NCBI RefSeq assembly: GCF_000295935.2
Contig: NZ_ALWO02000052.1
Span: forward strand, 62,001 to 126,000
Direction: 5' to 3'
Origin: Indibacter alkaliphilus LW1
Lineage (GTDB): Bacteria; Bacteroidota; Bacteroidia; Cytophagales; Cyclobacteriaceae
Length of the DNA stretch: 64,000 nucleotides
Part shown: piece by piece, positions 36,956 to 46,814 of the stretch
How the letters are laid out: every line of letters begins with the position of its first letter
Numbering within the stretch: the stretch's first letter is position 1
Notes under the pieces: generated by a model
What the model saw: only the letters and a program-made list of their open reading frames with translations
Databases searched by the model: none
Told to the model about the DNA's origin: nothing
Position numbers and translations under genes: made by a program

Positions 36956-38349
36956 ACCAAAGTGGGTTTTTTGTACTTGATACCTTGGTAAGCATTGACA
37001 GAATAGCCAAGCATCCACCAGGTCATCCAAGAGACATAAGTGTACACTTCTGCATTTGCGGTAAAGAGTGGTAGCAACAAGCCTACCCTGACTGATGCCG
37101 CCACAAAGGCGATCCTAGCGGTCATGGTGTTATCTGTACGGTTGAACACCTTAAGGGATGTAAGGATGGCATATACCAACAATAGGATGTACAAAAGCAT
37201 GCCAATCCAACCCAGCTGTACACCATAGATCAAGAATTGATTTTCCCCCCCAACCCGGAGTTCATCCTCTACAGAACCTACATTACCACTCATGGCCAGC
37301 CCGATACCAAATGGGTTGGCAATCATGGAGTCCAAAGCCAGCAGCCATTCCACCAAATGTCCTACCGAGGAAGTGTTTTCGAAAGTAATGGTATCTACTA
37401 CGAAATAATAAAACTCCTCAGATGCGAAGAACAGGACGTAGACTACAAATAGAATTACCAGTCCGAAACCTGAGAGTATCAGTTTGTACAACCTGAAAAT
37501 AATCGCCACAAAGAATATCATGACGAAAAATGCCAAAAAGGCAGCCCTGGAGGCAGCAAAAAACAAACTTCCCAAGGAACATAACATGACTACGGTGGGA
37601 ATGAGCCAATTTTCTCTTTTACTGGTCAAAAACCAAATCAGACCGGCAGAAAAGCCCAAGAGCACAGAGCTTGCCAACTCCAAAGGGTCAGAAAAAAAGG
37701 ATGCCAACCTTTTGGTGACAGCCTGGGTTTCGAAAGTCCAGGTGAGGTCAAAGTGCCCTGTAGGCTCTATATCATTGATAGCGAGATTAAACAAAGCATA
37801 TCCGGTCAAAGACTGCAAGTGGGTATCAATGGTCTTTTCAAATAAATTGACCAGAAATGCCCCTACTGCGATTGCAAAAATGCCCCTGAATATCAACCTG
37901 ATTTCTTTGTCTTTGAATACAGTATTGCGCCCCATAAAATAAACCAGAGCAGGGATGAGCATATTTTTGAAGTAAAGCGCTTTGTTCAATGTACTGGCAG
38001 CACCCAAGGGCAGAACAAGATAAATGAATGCTAACCCAATAAATCCAATATAGAGATAGTCCACCTTATGCAGGCGGAAGGGATAGTCAAAAATATTTCT
38101 GTTGAACAGTAAAAACCCTGCCAATGCACCTAAGACCACAATTTCTTTCAGAAACTGAAAAATATTGACGATTAGAGCGGAGTTGGTGGCTAGGTACACT
38201 ACACTGAGTGTGGTAATGTAAAACGGAAGAAAGAAAAGAAGAAAATACACCCCATATTCCCATTTGCTGTGCATCAGGACCTGATTCAGCACCCAAAAGA
38301 GCAGAACAGTGGTCAGGATCGCTATCAGGAAAAAGAAAATCAGGGACAT
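36952..38349 (-). CDS. Wzy-like polysaccharide polymerase / O-antigen ligase family membrane protein
   Basis: A 465-residue protein with about ten to twelve membrane helices and a larger loop (LFNLAINDIEPTGHFDLTWTFETQAVT...) before the C-terminal helices, the layout of O-antigen polymerases and ligases. The segment RLASFFSDPLELASSVLLGFS with a periplasmic Arg-rich loop fits the family. It lies between a GT2 and a GT4 gene in the order of a Wzx/Wzy pathway and so is more likely the polymerase than a ligase. It overlaps both neighbours. Confidence 0.8.
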   Translation of the reverse strand: MSLIFFFLIAILTTVLLFWVLNQVLMHSKWEYGVYFLLFFLPFYITTLSVVYLATNSALIVNIFQFLKEIVVLGALAGFLLFNRNIFDYPFRLHKVDYLYIGFIGLAFIYLVLPLGAASTLNKALYFKNMLIPALVYFMGRNTVFKDKEIRLIFRGIFAIAVGAFLVNLFEKTIDTHLQSLTGYALFNLAINDIEPTGHFDLTWTFETQAVTKRLASFFSDPLELASSVLLGFSAGLIWFLTSKRENWLIPTVVMLCSLGSLFFAASRAAFLAFFVMIFFVAIIFRLYKLILSGFGLVILFVVYVLFFASEEFYYFVVDTITFENTSSVGHLVEWLLALDSMIANPFGIGLAMSGNVGSVEDELRVGGENQFLIYGVQLGWIGMLLYILLLVYAILTSLKVFNRTDNTMTARIAFVAASVRVGLLLPLFTANAEVYTYVSWMTWWMLGYSVNAYQGIKYKKPTLV

Positions 38350-39278
38350 AAGGGTTCTCTGCTTCTGTGGTCTAAAAACATGCCGTCACGGATTCCTCTT
38401 GCCACGGCTTTCATCTTGGTAAATCTTCCTCGCAGGCAAAAATAGGACATCCAGGCCAAATACTTCAACAAGTGATAGGGCCATGACAATATTGCCTGTA
38501 GTCCTTTGTGGTGCCTTCTCAGTTGGAAAAGCTGGTTTCTGGAATGCAAGTAGAATACAGTAGGGCTTAGGGTCCCTTCTTCGGACTCCTGCTTGGAAGA
38601 GGCGCTGCCTTCGTGGTAGATGATGCTTTGTTTTGCCAAAAGAATATTATAGCCCGCTTTTCTAATCCTTAAGGACCAGTCCACGTCTTCAAAATAGGCA
38701 AAGAAGCTGTTGGCGAAGCCTCCTGTGGCATCCAATACTTTTTTGGAAAAAAGAACACAACAGCCAGTAGCCCAGTCCAGATGGGTTCTATTCAAAGGAA
38801 ACTCTCTGAGAGTAGCCCTGTCGCCAAGTGTCTTGGAGATGCCGAGGAATTTGCTGTAACTTCCTCCGGCACTCCAGATGATATCCGGAGAATCCTGAAA
38901 CAAAATCAAAGGCTGGACGAGACCGGTTTTACTGTCTTTGATCAAACAGTCCATAAGTTTGTAAAGGAAATCTACTTCTACGCTGGTGTCATTGTTCAAT
39001 AGCAAGAAGTATTCGTAGCCTATTTTTACAGCCTGATCTAATCCGGCAAGATTGCCTCCCGTGAAGCCCAGGTTTTTGTGGTTGAAAATGAAATGAACTT
39101 CAGGGAATTCTTCCTGAAGGCGAAGACCGGAGCCATCATGTGAGCCATTGTCCACCACAAATACCCCATAATCCGGATAGCTGATTTTTTCCAGGGAAAG
39201 CAGACAGCTCCGGGTATGTGCGTAGCCATTCCAGTTAAGGATGATGACTGCTACCGAAGAGTGCTTTTTGGAAGCCAT
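38340..39278 (-). CDS. Glycosyltransferase family 2
   Basis: A 312-residue GT-A enzyme of the WbbL/rhamnosyltransferase-like subgroup. The N terminus SVAVIILNWNGYAHTRSCLLSL is the nucleotide-binding strand, LLLNNDTSVEVDFL carries the DxD-like metal site, and DWATGCCVLFSKKVLDATGGF with FAYFEDVDWSLRIRKAGYNI the acceptor/catalytic region (ED motif). The C terminus has a hydrophobic patch (WPYHLLKYLAWMSYFCL). Overlaps the flippase gene by 44 bases and the Wzy-like gene by 10. Confidence 0.94.
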   Translation of the reverse strand: MASKKHSSVAVIILNWNGYAHTRSCLLSLEKISYPDYGVFVVDNGSHDGSGLRLQEEFPEVHFIFNHKNLGFTGGNLAGLDQAVKIGYEYFLLLNNDTSVEVDFLYKLMDCLIKDSKTGLVQPLILFQDSPDIIWSAGGSYSKFLGISKTLGDRATLREFPLNRTHLDWATGCCVLFSKKVLDATGGFANSFFAYFEDVDWSLRIRKAGYNILLAKQSIIYHEGSASSKQESEEGTLSPTVFYLHSRNQLFQLRRHHKGLQAILSWPYHLLKYLAWMSYFCLRGRFTKMKAVARGIRDGMFLDHRSREPLCP

Positions 39279-40551
39279 AGTAAAGGTCTTTGTTTTTTTT
39301 GTATATCAGGATAGTGCAGATCAGGAATATCACCACTTCTGTGGACAGGAGTGCAATGCAAAGACCAATGCCTCCAAACTGTGAGGTCAGAGCCACTGAG
39401 GCAATAAGCATATAAATACACATTTGCCAAGATGCTTTGAAGAGTTGGTCTTTTTGATCCGTCACCAGTAGCATGGTCACATTGATGATGTTCAGGCAAG
39501 CTAGGAAAGGAACGAAGGCCAATATTTGCAGGAAAAGGATGGCTTCTTCCAGACGTTCTTTGGCGAGGATTTCCACTATAAACCCAGCAGTGAAGAAGGT
39601 GAACACGGAAAGCCCTGCCCCCAAAAGCAATGCGATAAGGTAAGTTTTTTTCAGGAAGTTAAAAAAACGGGGAAGGTTGTCCTGGTAAAGCTTTGAGGCA
39701 TTGGGATAAATGGCCTGAATGATCAAAGCGGGTAGCATCCTGAGTACCATGGTGATTCTTTCTGCCAGACTGAACATTCCTAGGGTAGCAGCTGCAGAAA
39801 AAAAGCTCAACACGATAAGCCCGCCATTGATGGATATATGTGAAGCCAGGTTGGACAAAAAAAGCAGGGTATTTTCTTTGAGGGATTTGAATACCTGCAC
39901 AAACCGGGGTTTATAAAACCTGATTTCCATTTCGTAGTGCACGTACAGAAGCAAAAGTGAATTGATCGCAAACCCTGAACCACCCAAGAGAAAATTCACC
40001 CATTTGGCCTGTTCGGGTTGATGGATAAAAAGCACAATTCCCATCAAAAAAAGTAATTTCGAAAATACATTGGCAATGGAGATCAGCTTCATTTTTTCCA
40101 TTCCCTGAAAAAACCACAATGGCAAAGTAGCTTCTGAAAACAATAAGAGACAGGAAAAGACGAGTATGGTCTGGTACTCTTTGAAAAGGTCAAGCACAAA
40201 TACCCCTATCAGGATAAGCAAGGAGGCGCATGCCGCCATCAATATTTTGCTGGAAATGATATTGGAAAACAAGTGGGAGAGCTGCTCCTTATTCCCTTGT
40301 TGGATGGCCACTTCTCTAGGTCCACTGAGGTTGTAGCCAAAGCCCACCAGTATGTTCAAAAGTATAATGACGGAAAGAGCCAAGTTGACCAGGCCAAACT
40401 GATCCACCCCAATGGACTGAATTAGTAGGGGCATGGAAATCAATGAAATCAGGATGTTAGAAGCCTGTATGATAACCAAAAAAATAAAGTTCTGAATGGA
40501 TTTGTTCCGGATCAGGTGGCTAAATGGAAAAGAGGATATTTTTTCAAGCAT
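39235..40551 (-). CDS. Wzx-type polysaccharide flippase
   Basis: A 438-residue membrane protein of the MOP/polysaccharide transport superfamily with about 12-14 helices. It opens with the family-typical region NKSIQNFIFLVIIQASNILISLISMPLLIQSIG, and IGVDQFGLVNLALSVIILLNILVGFGYNLSGPREVAI follows. It moves the lipid-linked repeat unit across the inner membrane. Ends overlapping the GT2 gene; begins one base after the Wzz-like gene stop. Confidence 0.92.
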   Translation of the reverse strand: MLEKISSFPFSHLIRNKSIQNFIFLVIIQASNILISLISMPLLIQSIGVDQFGLVNLALSVIILLNILVGFGYNLSGPREVAIQQGNKEQLSHLFSNIISSKILMAACASLLILIGVFVLDLFKEYQTILVFSCLLLFSEATLPLWFFQGMEKMKLISIANVFSKLLFLMGIVLFIHQPEQAKWVNFLLGGSGFAINSLLLLYVHYEMEIRFYKPRFVQVFKSLKENTLLFLSNLASHISINGGLIVLSFFSAAATLGMFSLAERITMVLRMLPALIIQAIYPNASKLYQDNLPRFFNFLKKTYLIALLLGAGLSVFTFFTAGFIVEILAKERLEEAILFLQILAFVPFLACLNIINVTMLLVTDQKDQLFKASWQMCIYMLIASVALTSQFGGIGLCIALLSTEVVIFLICTILIYKKNKDLYYGFQKALFGSSHHP

Positions 40552-40552
40552 T

Positions 40553-41635
40553 TCAAATCTCCTGTCCTTGTTTTTCTTCTACATGTATCCTGTACAATTC
40601 TCCGAAATAAAGGAAAAGTAAAGCGATAAAACCCACTGCAATAGCTCCCAAAACCATTCCCTTCACTAATTTTATTTCTGACCTTTTGAGCGGAAGTACC
40701 GGGGTGTCGATGATCTGGATAAGGGGGGAGTTATTGCGATGGTTTACTTTGGCAATCTCAAGGTTTTTGACGATTTCGGTATATACGGCTGTAGAGGCCT
40801 GCACATCTACCTGCTTCTTTCTTGCGTCTACAGTTGCTGCCTGCAGAAGGGGGTTGGGGTTGGGCACTCTATCTGTACTGCTGGCAAAAGCTGCCAGGCT
40901 TTGGTCGAGAATTTTTCTAACACTGTCAGCTTGGGATTGGAGAATTTCCAGGTTTTCAGCAGTCTTTTTGGTCTTGGTCTCAAAGTAGAAGCTGTTGACC
41001 TTATCTACCAGCGTCTCATTGAATACTTTGGCAAACTTTTCGTCTTTAGAGGAGACATTGACCTGAATGATTGTAAGTTTTCGGTTGGGTTTTTCTACAG
41101 AAAGCTGTTTTTCCCTGATCAGTTTGGAGATTTCTTTCAGGACAGAATCCTGGCTTACGGTGAAGTTTTCCCTTGGCTTGGAAAAGTCCATTGCTGTAAG
41201 GTCGACTTTTCTTTTCCACTTTTTATCCAATTCCTGAAAGCTGATGTACCTGTCAATTAGTAGGGATTGATCATCAAAAGGACTCAGTAGTGTTTTTCCC
41301 AGCATATTGTCCGAGCGGTACAGTTCCATGATATTGTCTCCCTGAAAAAGCCCGCTGGAAGATCCCAGTGAACCCAAGTTGACCCCTACCAAGGAAGCCA
41401 GCCCTGACATCTGTCCCAAGCCCGACATGTCCGATTCTTCCAACACAAAAGTGGTTTCGGCGTGGTACACTGGTTTTTTTAGGACTGAAGCCAAGGCTCC
41501 CAGTCCCAGTCCTATCAGGCCAGCAAGAAACAATAACTTCCATTGACCTATGAAGTAGGATAGCCAAAACTTGAATCTCAACACCACTTCTCTGAGTGTG
41601 ATTTTGTCATCGACGATATGTTTTTGCTCCTCCAT
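40553..41635 (-). CDS. Wzz-like chain-length determinant protein
   Basis: A 360-residue polysaccharide co-polymerase: N-terminal membrane helix (KLLFLAGLIGLGLGALASVL), a periplasmic region rich in coiled coil (about 60-310), and a C-terminal membrane helix (MVLGAIAVGFIALLFLYFG) preceded by the proline-rich TPVLPLKRSEIK. There is no cytoplasmic tyrosine-kinase domain and no kinase gene nearby, so it is of the Wzz rather than Wzc type. Regulates chain length together with the Wzy-like protein. Confidence 0.9.
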   Translation of the reverse strand: MEEQKHIVDDKITLREVVLRFKFWLSYFIGQWKLLFLAGLIGLGLGALASVLKKPVYHAETTFVLEESDMSGLGQMSGLASLVGVNLGSLGSSSGLFQGDNIMELYRSDNMLGKTLLSPFDDQSLLIDRYISFQELDKKWKRKVDLTAMDFSKPRENFTVSQDSVLKEISKLIREKQLSVEKPNRKLTIIQVNVSSKDEKFAKVFNETLVDKVNSFYFETKTKKTAENLEILQSQADSVRKILDQSLAAFASSTDRVPNPNPLLQAATVDARKKQVDVQASTAVYTEIVKNLEIAKVNHRNNSPLIQIIDTPVLPLKRSEIKLVKGMVLGAIAVGFIALLFLYFGELYRIHVEEKQGQEI

Positions 41636-41640
41636 TTCTC

Positions 41641-44247
41641 TTAAGGGTTGATTTGGGTAATGACAAGCACTAGGGTGGCCAAACCTGTGGTGATACCAAC
41701 AAGTTCACCTGGTCTAATAGGAATTCTAGGACCTTTTGTAGGGACTATGATTTCCGAACCTGGAGTGACGGAAGGATAGACCCTGATTCCCAAAAAGCTT
41801 TTTGTTCTTCGTACTTCTCCATTGGCATAGACAATATAGGTACGCTTTCTATTGGCGCGGTTATCAAATCCCCCTGCACGGTTGATGTAGTACTTCATTC
41901 CCCGTTCTTTTTCAAACCTTACCGTAGCGGGATAAACCACATCTCCCCTCAGACGAACTGTTTGCAATTGCTTGGGAACAGAAATGATGTCACCTTCTTC
42001 CAATATCAGATCCATATCAGATCCGGGATTTCTCATGATGGCCTCTAAGTCTATGGCTATAGCCTCAGTCTGTTTGATTTTGATGGGAGCCAAGTCAGGT
42101 CTTCTTTCTGCAATTCCTGTAATCAAATCCTTTCTGGACTCTGCTACAGCTGCGCCTTCTTTATTTACCTCAGGGTTATTGTCCAGGTCTTTGAACAGCC
42201 TTTCAAGAAGCAATTCCTGTGCTTCAGTATTATTTGGGTCGATTAGGAGCTTTTGTTGGAGGTCAAGGAGGTTTCTCTGCCTTCTGATTTGCTCTGATTC
42301 CGTGTCGTAAAACTCAGTTCTCCGGATCAAAGTAGCTCCTTTGGGATATGCAAAGCGTGTTAGGCCACCTGCTCTTTGGATTACCTCTGACACCCGCTCC
42401 TCAGCAGATCTCACTGAAAAAATCCCTGGCGAATTTACCTGCCCTTCCACCTGCACTAATTTATCAAGGGTGAAATTAGGCTTTCTTCTTACTGTCACCA
42501 TATCAAATGGTTCAAGGCTTGTAGGGTTTTGTTGCGGGGTCAGGTCTGCATTGAGCTTTACAGGCAAAAGTTGGGAAAAGGCTCCTACTGCTGTATCTTG
42601 AGATCTGCGGGCAATTTCCACGTCTTTGGTATTGGCGGCTTCTCTGAGACCTCCCGCCATCAAGATCAGTTCTTCCACGCTCATATTTCTGGAATAAGGA
42701 TATGTTCCAGGGTTCTTGACCTCTCCATTGATCTGTACATAAAACTCCTCATTGAGGTCATAAATGCTTGCTATCCTTACCACATCTTCCCTTTTAAGGG
42801 GAATATCCCTGTCTGTTCCGTTGAGTACATTTTGTAGATTGACGGTAAGAACCTCAGTGCTCAGGTCTTCATTTGTCCTTAGGATGCTCGCCCGCTCCAA
42901 GTAGGCATCTCCCCTTACCCCATCAGCATTTTGTATCAGTTGTTTTAGTGTGAGCCCTGGAGTTAAGCCATAATTTCCTTCACGGAATACCGCCCCTTTG
43001 ATCTGTACTCTGTTGGAATAGCGGTCCAGTACTTTTCCAACAAAGTACTCATCTCCTCCTTTGACCAAAAAAAGACCAAATTGACTGTCAAAAATATCTG
43101 ACACTGCTCTTTCTTTTCCACTGATTCGAGTAACATTGACCCGGTCTTTAAAAGCCTCATCGGTAAATCCTCCTGAATAGCGTAGCAGGTCTTCAAAAGT
43201 CTCTCCTTCTTTTATCTCAAAGATTTTCGGTCTTTTCACCTCCCCTTTGACAGAGGCCCGGGCTATAAATGGATCTACAAGAACCACATCCTGATCCTGA
43301 AGCTGGAAGTCAAGACTGGCTTTGCCATTGACCAAAAAATCATAAATATCTATTGTAGCTATCTGCTGTCCATTTCTGATCACACGCACACTTCTCATCG
43401 AGCCGTTTTCATTTGGACCACCCGCAGAATACAAGGCATTGAATACTGTACTGAATGCGCTTAAGGTAAAAGTTCCAGGTAAACGAAGTTCTCCGACTAA
43501 ATGGACTTGGATTGTCCTGACATTTCCCAAAGTGACCTGAACGAAAGTGCTTGGGTTTGATCCACGAATGCCTGTATAATAATTTGCAAGTCTGTTCCTG
43601 ATAATGCCTGTTGCTTCTTCAATAGTTTTTCCAGAAACAGAAATGGGGCCTATATTATCCAAAATCATAAATCCATCAGCATTGACAGTTGCTTCGTAAT
43701 ACTGTTCGGATTCTCCATAAATATCTACATAGACCATGTCACCAGCACCCAGTACATAGTTTTTTGGTGTAGCAATATTGAGGCTGGGCTCAAAGCTGAG
43801 TCTTCTGTTTTTATTGTAAAAAAGCTCTGCCCCAAAAACCCGGGACTCTTTTTCTTCCAAACTTTGCAAGCCATCTTGCTGGAAACGGAAGATATTCTGG
43901 GAGATTTCAGAAATATCTATCTGCCTTCTGGGTTCCCTTTTGGAAGCTGTTGCCCTGGAGCGTGAAGAAGTGCTGCTAAGTTCAAGGTCTTGTATCCTCC
44001 TTTCCAACTTTTCAGCCTCATCTTCAGGAAGTCCCCTGAGCTTGGCCATTTGTATCAACTCTACATCTGAAATTCCTGCTTCTTCAGCTCTTTTGACCAA
44101 TTCTCTGATCTGGGAATCACTGAGTTCGTCTACACGAATACTTGCAATATCCGCCATACTTTGTGCTTGGGATGCCTGTGTCAAATGCAAAAGCATCAAG
44201 CAAGCGACAAGACAAAGGGAGAAATACTTTCTGAATAAAGTGGACAT
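41641..44247 (-). CDS. SLBB-domain polysaccharide export protein (Wza-like)
   Basis: An outer-membrane export channel component of about 868 residues. The start at 44247 gives a normal signal peptide (MSTLFRKYFSLCLVACLMLL) and is preferred to an ATG 27 bases upstream. Poly_export domain near 170-260 (NYVLGAGDMVYVDIYGESEQYY), then about six SLBB-like modules (LVGELRLPGTFTL, KGEVKRPKIFEIK, INGEVKNPGTYPY, VEGQVNSPGIFSV, LRGDVVYPATVRF), with a C-terminal hydrophobic stretch (LVGITTGLATLVLVI). It is more than twice the size of E. coli Wza, which is usual for Bacteroidota. First gene of the core polysaccharide transcript. Confidence 0.93.
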   Translation of the reverse strand: MSTLFRKYFSLCLVACLMLLHLTQASQAQSMADIASIRVDELSDSQIRELVKRAEEAGISDVELIQMAKLRGLPEDEAEKLERRIQDLELSSTSSRSRATASKREPRRQIDISEISQNIFRFQQDGLQSLEEKESRVFGAELFYNKNRRLSFEPSLNIATPKNYVLGAGDMVYVDIYGESEQYYEATVNADGFMILDNIGPISVSGKTIEEATGIIRNRLANYYTGIRGSNPSTFVQVTLGNVRTIQVHLVGELRLPGTFTLSAFSTVFNALYSAGGPNENGSMRSVRVIRNGQQIATIDIYDFLVNGKASLDFQLQDQDVVLVDPFIARASVKGEVKRPKIFEIKEGETFEDLLRYSGGFTDEAFKDRVNVTRISGKERAVSDIFDSQFGLFLVKGGDEYFVGKVLDRYSNRVQIKGAVFREGNYGLTPGLTLKQLIQNADGVRGDAYLERASILRTNEDLSTEVLTVNLQNVLNGTDRDIPLKREDVVRIASIYDLNEEFYVQINGEVKNPGTYPYSRNMSVEELILMAGGLREAANTKDVEIARRSQDTAVGAFSQLLPVKLNADLTPQQNPTSLEPFDMVTVRRKPNFTLDKLVQVEGQVNSPGIFSVRSAEERVSEVIQRAGGLTRFAYPKGATLIRRTEFYDTESEQIRRQRNLLDLQQKLLIDPNNTEAQELLLERLFKDLDNNPEVNKEGAAVAESRKDLITGIAERRPDLAPIKIKQTEAIAIDLEAIMRNPGSDMDLILEEGDIISVPKQLQTVRLRGDVVYPATVRFEKERGMKYYINRAGGFDNRANRKRTYIVYANGEVRRTKSFLGIRVYPSVTPGSEIIVPTKGPRIPIRPGELVGITTGLATLVLVITQINP

Positions 44248-44422
44248 TATGGGTGATGGTGAAAGCTCTGTCATAATAGTTTTGCCTTGTTTTTCCTGGA
44301 AACAAACGCTCCAACAGGCTAAAATGGCATTTTTTCTAATTAAAATAGAAGAAAATCAGCGTAAAGATAAGTATTCCCTGTTGTAAAGAAATAGGAGCTC
44401 AACTAAATTGAATGCCGTTGTG

Positions 44423-45427
44423 TTACTCTGTGCAGTTTTTGCAGATTTCGATCTGTTTTCTATCCTGCAGCAACTGTTGCCTGAATGTATGATATTTCTT
44501 ACCTCTCCAAATGTCGCTTAAGTTGGATTCTTTGAGATCTCCCATGACATGTTTGGCATCTTTATCAAAGCAACAAGGTACCAGTTTGCCGTCCCAGGTT
44601 AAAACAGACCCCTGCCACATTCTCCAGCACTTGTTTTCAATTTCTTTTTTCAGCTTCCATTTTCCGTCTTTGGCTTGAACATAACGGGAGTATCTGGGGT
44701 CAGAAGGAATTAATGAAGAACCGTTTTCATAATTGTAAATTTGGGTGCTTTTGAGCTGTAACTCATCTACTCCCATTTTTTTTGCCCAAGATTTAAGTTC
44801 CGGAATTTGGTGTTCGTTTTTTCCCGTTACCAAAAACTGTAGAATTACTTTTGGGTACGCTCGCTTTTTTGCATTCCTTGTGCCAATCAAGAGAGAAAGG
44901 CCTTCCTGAACTTTGGCTAATTTTCCTCCGATTCGGTAATTTTCATAGACTTCCTGAGTGATTCCATCCATAGAGACGATCAATTGCTTGAGACCTGATT
45001 CAATAGTTTTTTCTACATTTTTCGGAGTCAGAAAGTGCGCATTGGTAGATGTGGAGGTAAATACCCCAGCTCTATTGGCATAGCTTATCAGATCGGTAAA
45101 TTGGGGATGTAAGTAAGGTTCTCCCTGAAAATAAAGGTGTAAATAAGTCAGGTGCTTCCTGCTTTGCTCGATGATATTGTAGAAAAGCCTTTTATCAAGC
45201 ATTCCTGTAGGGCGTGAAAAGTTTCTCAATCCACTCGGACACTCGGGACAGCGAAGATTGCAGCTTGTCGTTGGCTCAATGGAAAGGGTGGAGGGCATTC
45301 CCCAAATGATTGGCTTTTTGACAGCACGGCTCCAATAAAATGACAGCAAAAGTTTGAAGTAATTGGAGGTTTTGTCCCAATTAAGATGACTCAAATAGGC
45401 TTTTGCTGTTGTCCACTGGTTTTTCAC
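44423..45427 (-). CDS. Radical SAM/SPASM-domain protein
   Basis: A 334-residue protein with the 4Fe-4S motif CxxxCxxC (Cys56, Cys60, Cys63 in SCNLRCPECPSG), a radical SAM barrel (YLHLYFQGEPYLHP, STSTNAHFL) and a C-terminal SPASM region (CWRMWQGSVLTWDGKLVPCC and EICKNC). Such enzymes make difficult C-H changes in peptides, or serve as glycan/lipid modifiers; there is no precursor peptide gene visible beside it. It lies just upstream of the export gene, so a role in polysaccharide modification is possible but unproven. Confidence 0.9.
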   Translation of the reverse strand: MKNQWTTAKAYLSHLNWDKTSNYFKLLLSFYWSRAVKKPIIWGMPSTLSIEPTTSCNLRCPECPSGLRNFSRPTGMLDKRLFYNIIEQSRKHLTYLHLYFQGEPYLHPQFTDLISYANRAGVFTSTSTNAHFLTPKNVEKTIESGLKQLIVSMDGITQEVYENYRIGGKLAKVQEGLSLLIGTRNAKKRAYPKVILQFLVTGKNEHQIPELKSWAKKMGVDELQLKSTQIYNYENGSSLIPSDPRYSRYVQAKDGKWKLKKEIENKCWRMWQGSVLTWDGKLVPCCFDKDAKHVMGDLKESNLSDIWRGKKYHTFRQQLLQDRKQIEICKNCTE

Positions 45428-45470
45428 AATTTGGCTATCACTATTTAAACTGAAATATTCAGGCTGGAAA

Positions 45471-46814
45471 TCAATCCGGAACCATGACAGTGTCTATGCC
45501 GTGGATGACTCCGTTTAATGTCAAGGTATTGAGGAATTCTGGAATCAAGCCTGAATCGTTCACATTCATATTGGCTATATCCACGGTTATTTCCTGATCA
45601 TCTACCAAGGTTTGCAAAGGCTCATCCTCTCTAAATCCTTGGGAGAACAATCTGTTTGGATGGACATGGAAGAGAAGTATGTTTCTTAACTCTGCTACAG
45701 GAATCTCATTCAGTCCGCTCACCTGAAGGGTTTCAAACAGTCCCTCAAATGCAGCATCTGTAGGTGCAAATAAAGTCAGGTCATCTGTTGCGTCTCCGCT
45801 GAGCTCATCTTCAAGTCCGGCTATTTGGATTGCCTCTATCAAAATCCTGAATTCAGGTTCGGAATTGTTTGCAGAGCTGGAAAGGAATTGGACAATGTTT
45901 TCTCTTGGAGGCGTAAGAACATAATCAATAACGTGGATGATACCATTGTCCGCATTGATGTTGGTGCTATTAAAGCCTGCAATTCCATTGAGCCATAAGT
46001 TTCCATTAACAGCTTCGGAAATGTAGAAGGAAATTTCCAAATTGGAGTTGACTGGCCCTTGGTTGAATCCTGTTGAGTTTAAGACGCCATTGACAATATG
46101 GTAGCGCAGGATATCCTGCAACTCTGGAGATTCCAATAACTCTGACCCAGTGATCAGATTGTCTTCCAAAAATCTTTCAAAGGCATTGTTACTTGGTGCA
46201 AAAAGCGTAAATGGTCCCTCGCTTGATAAAAGCTCTGCCAGGCCAGCTGCGATCAAAGCCTGGAACATGATGGTGTTGCCGTTGGAATCAAGGGCTTCCA
46301 TGATAGTATTGCTTGGGGGGAAGATGACTGCATCCACCATGTGAATCATTCCGTTGACTGCTTCAATATCCCGGCGGATAATAGATACTTCTCCATTAAT
46401 TAAAATTGAGCTCCCGCTTACATTCAGCTCAAGAGAGGTTTCAGGCAAAAAGGTTTGGATGCTTCCGGAACGGAGATTTTTACTCAACTGTCTACCTATG
46501 ATAATATGATACAAAAGCAGGCCTTGCAGTGCATCAGGTGGGATCTGTCGGATATTGCTAACTCCAAATTCACGAAAAGTATTTTCAAAAGCCTCGTTGG
46601 ATGGGGCAAACACAGTCAAAGGTCCCAATTCAGCTAATGGCTCTGCCAAAAGGGAAATTTCCACTGCCTCTCTAAATATGGATAGTTCAGGGATTTCTTC
46701 TGTGGTTGCAAAAATATTCACCTCGTTTTCAGGAGGTAAGGATCCCTCAATATTGCATGAGTTGAAAGCAATTAGAGAAATAAAAAAGATGGAAAGAAAT
46801 AAATACCTAGGCAT
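45471..46814 (-). CDS. Lipoprotein with three fasciclin domains
   Basis: A 447-residue exported lipoprotein with lipobox FNSC. Three fasciclin (FAS1) repeats are visible, each with the H1/H2 signatures: TVFAPSNEAFENTF...MIHMVDAVIFP, FTLFAPSNNAFERFL...IIHVIDYVLTPP, and LTLFAPTDAAFEGLF...VIHGIDTVMVPD. FAS1 domains mediate adhesion. A TAGCTTTG -7 element on the minus strand at 46864-46871 places the likely RNA start near 46858, which supports the inner start at 46814 over the ATG at 46859. Confidence 0.93.
   Translation of the reverse strand: MPRYLFLSIFFISLIAFNSCNIEGSLPPENEVNIFATTEEIPELSIFREAVEISLLAEPLAELGPLTVFAPSNEAFENTFREFGVSNIRQIPPDALQGLLLYHIIIGRQLSKNLRSGSIQTFLPETSLELNVSGSSILINGEVSIIRRDIEAVNGMIHMVDAVIFPPSNTIMEALDSNGNTIMFQALIAAGLAELLSSEGPFTLFAPSNNAFERFLEDNLITGSELLESPELQDILRYHIVNGVLNSTGFNQGPVNSNLEISFYISEAVNGNLWLNGIAGFNSTNINADNGIIHVIDYVLTPPRENIVQFLSSSANNSEPEFRILIEAIQIAGLEDELSGDATDDLTLFAPTDAAFEGLFETLQVSGLNEIPVAELRNILLFHVHPNRLFSQGFREDEPLQTLVDDQEITVDIANMNVNDSGLIPEFLNTLTLNGVIHGIDTVMVPD

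Noticed and set aside
37484-37942. 152-codon plus-strand frame inside the Wzy-like gene
   Set aside because: Antisense shadow of a membrane-protein gene; composition mirrors the real gene.
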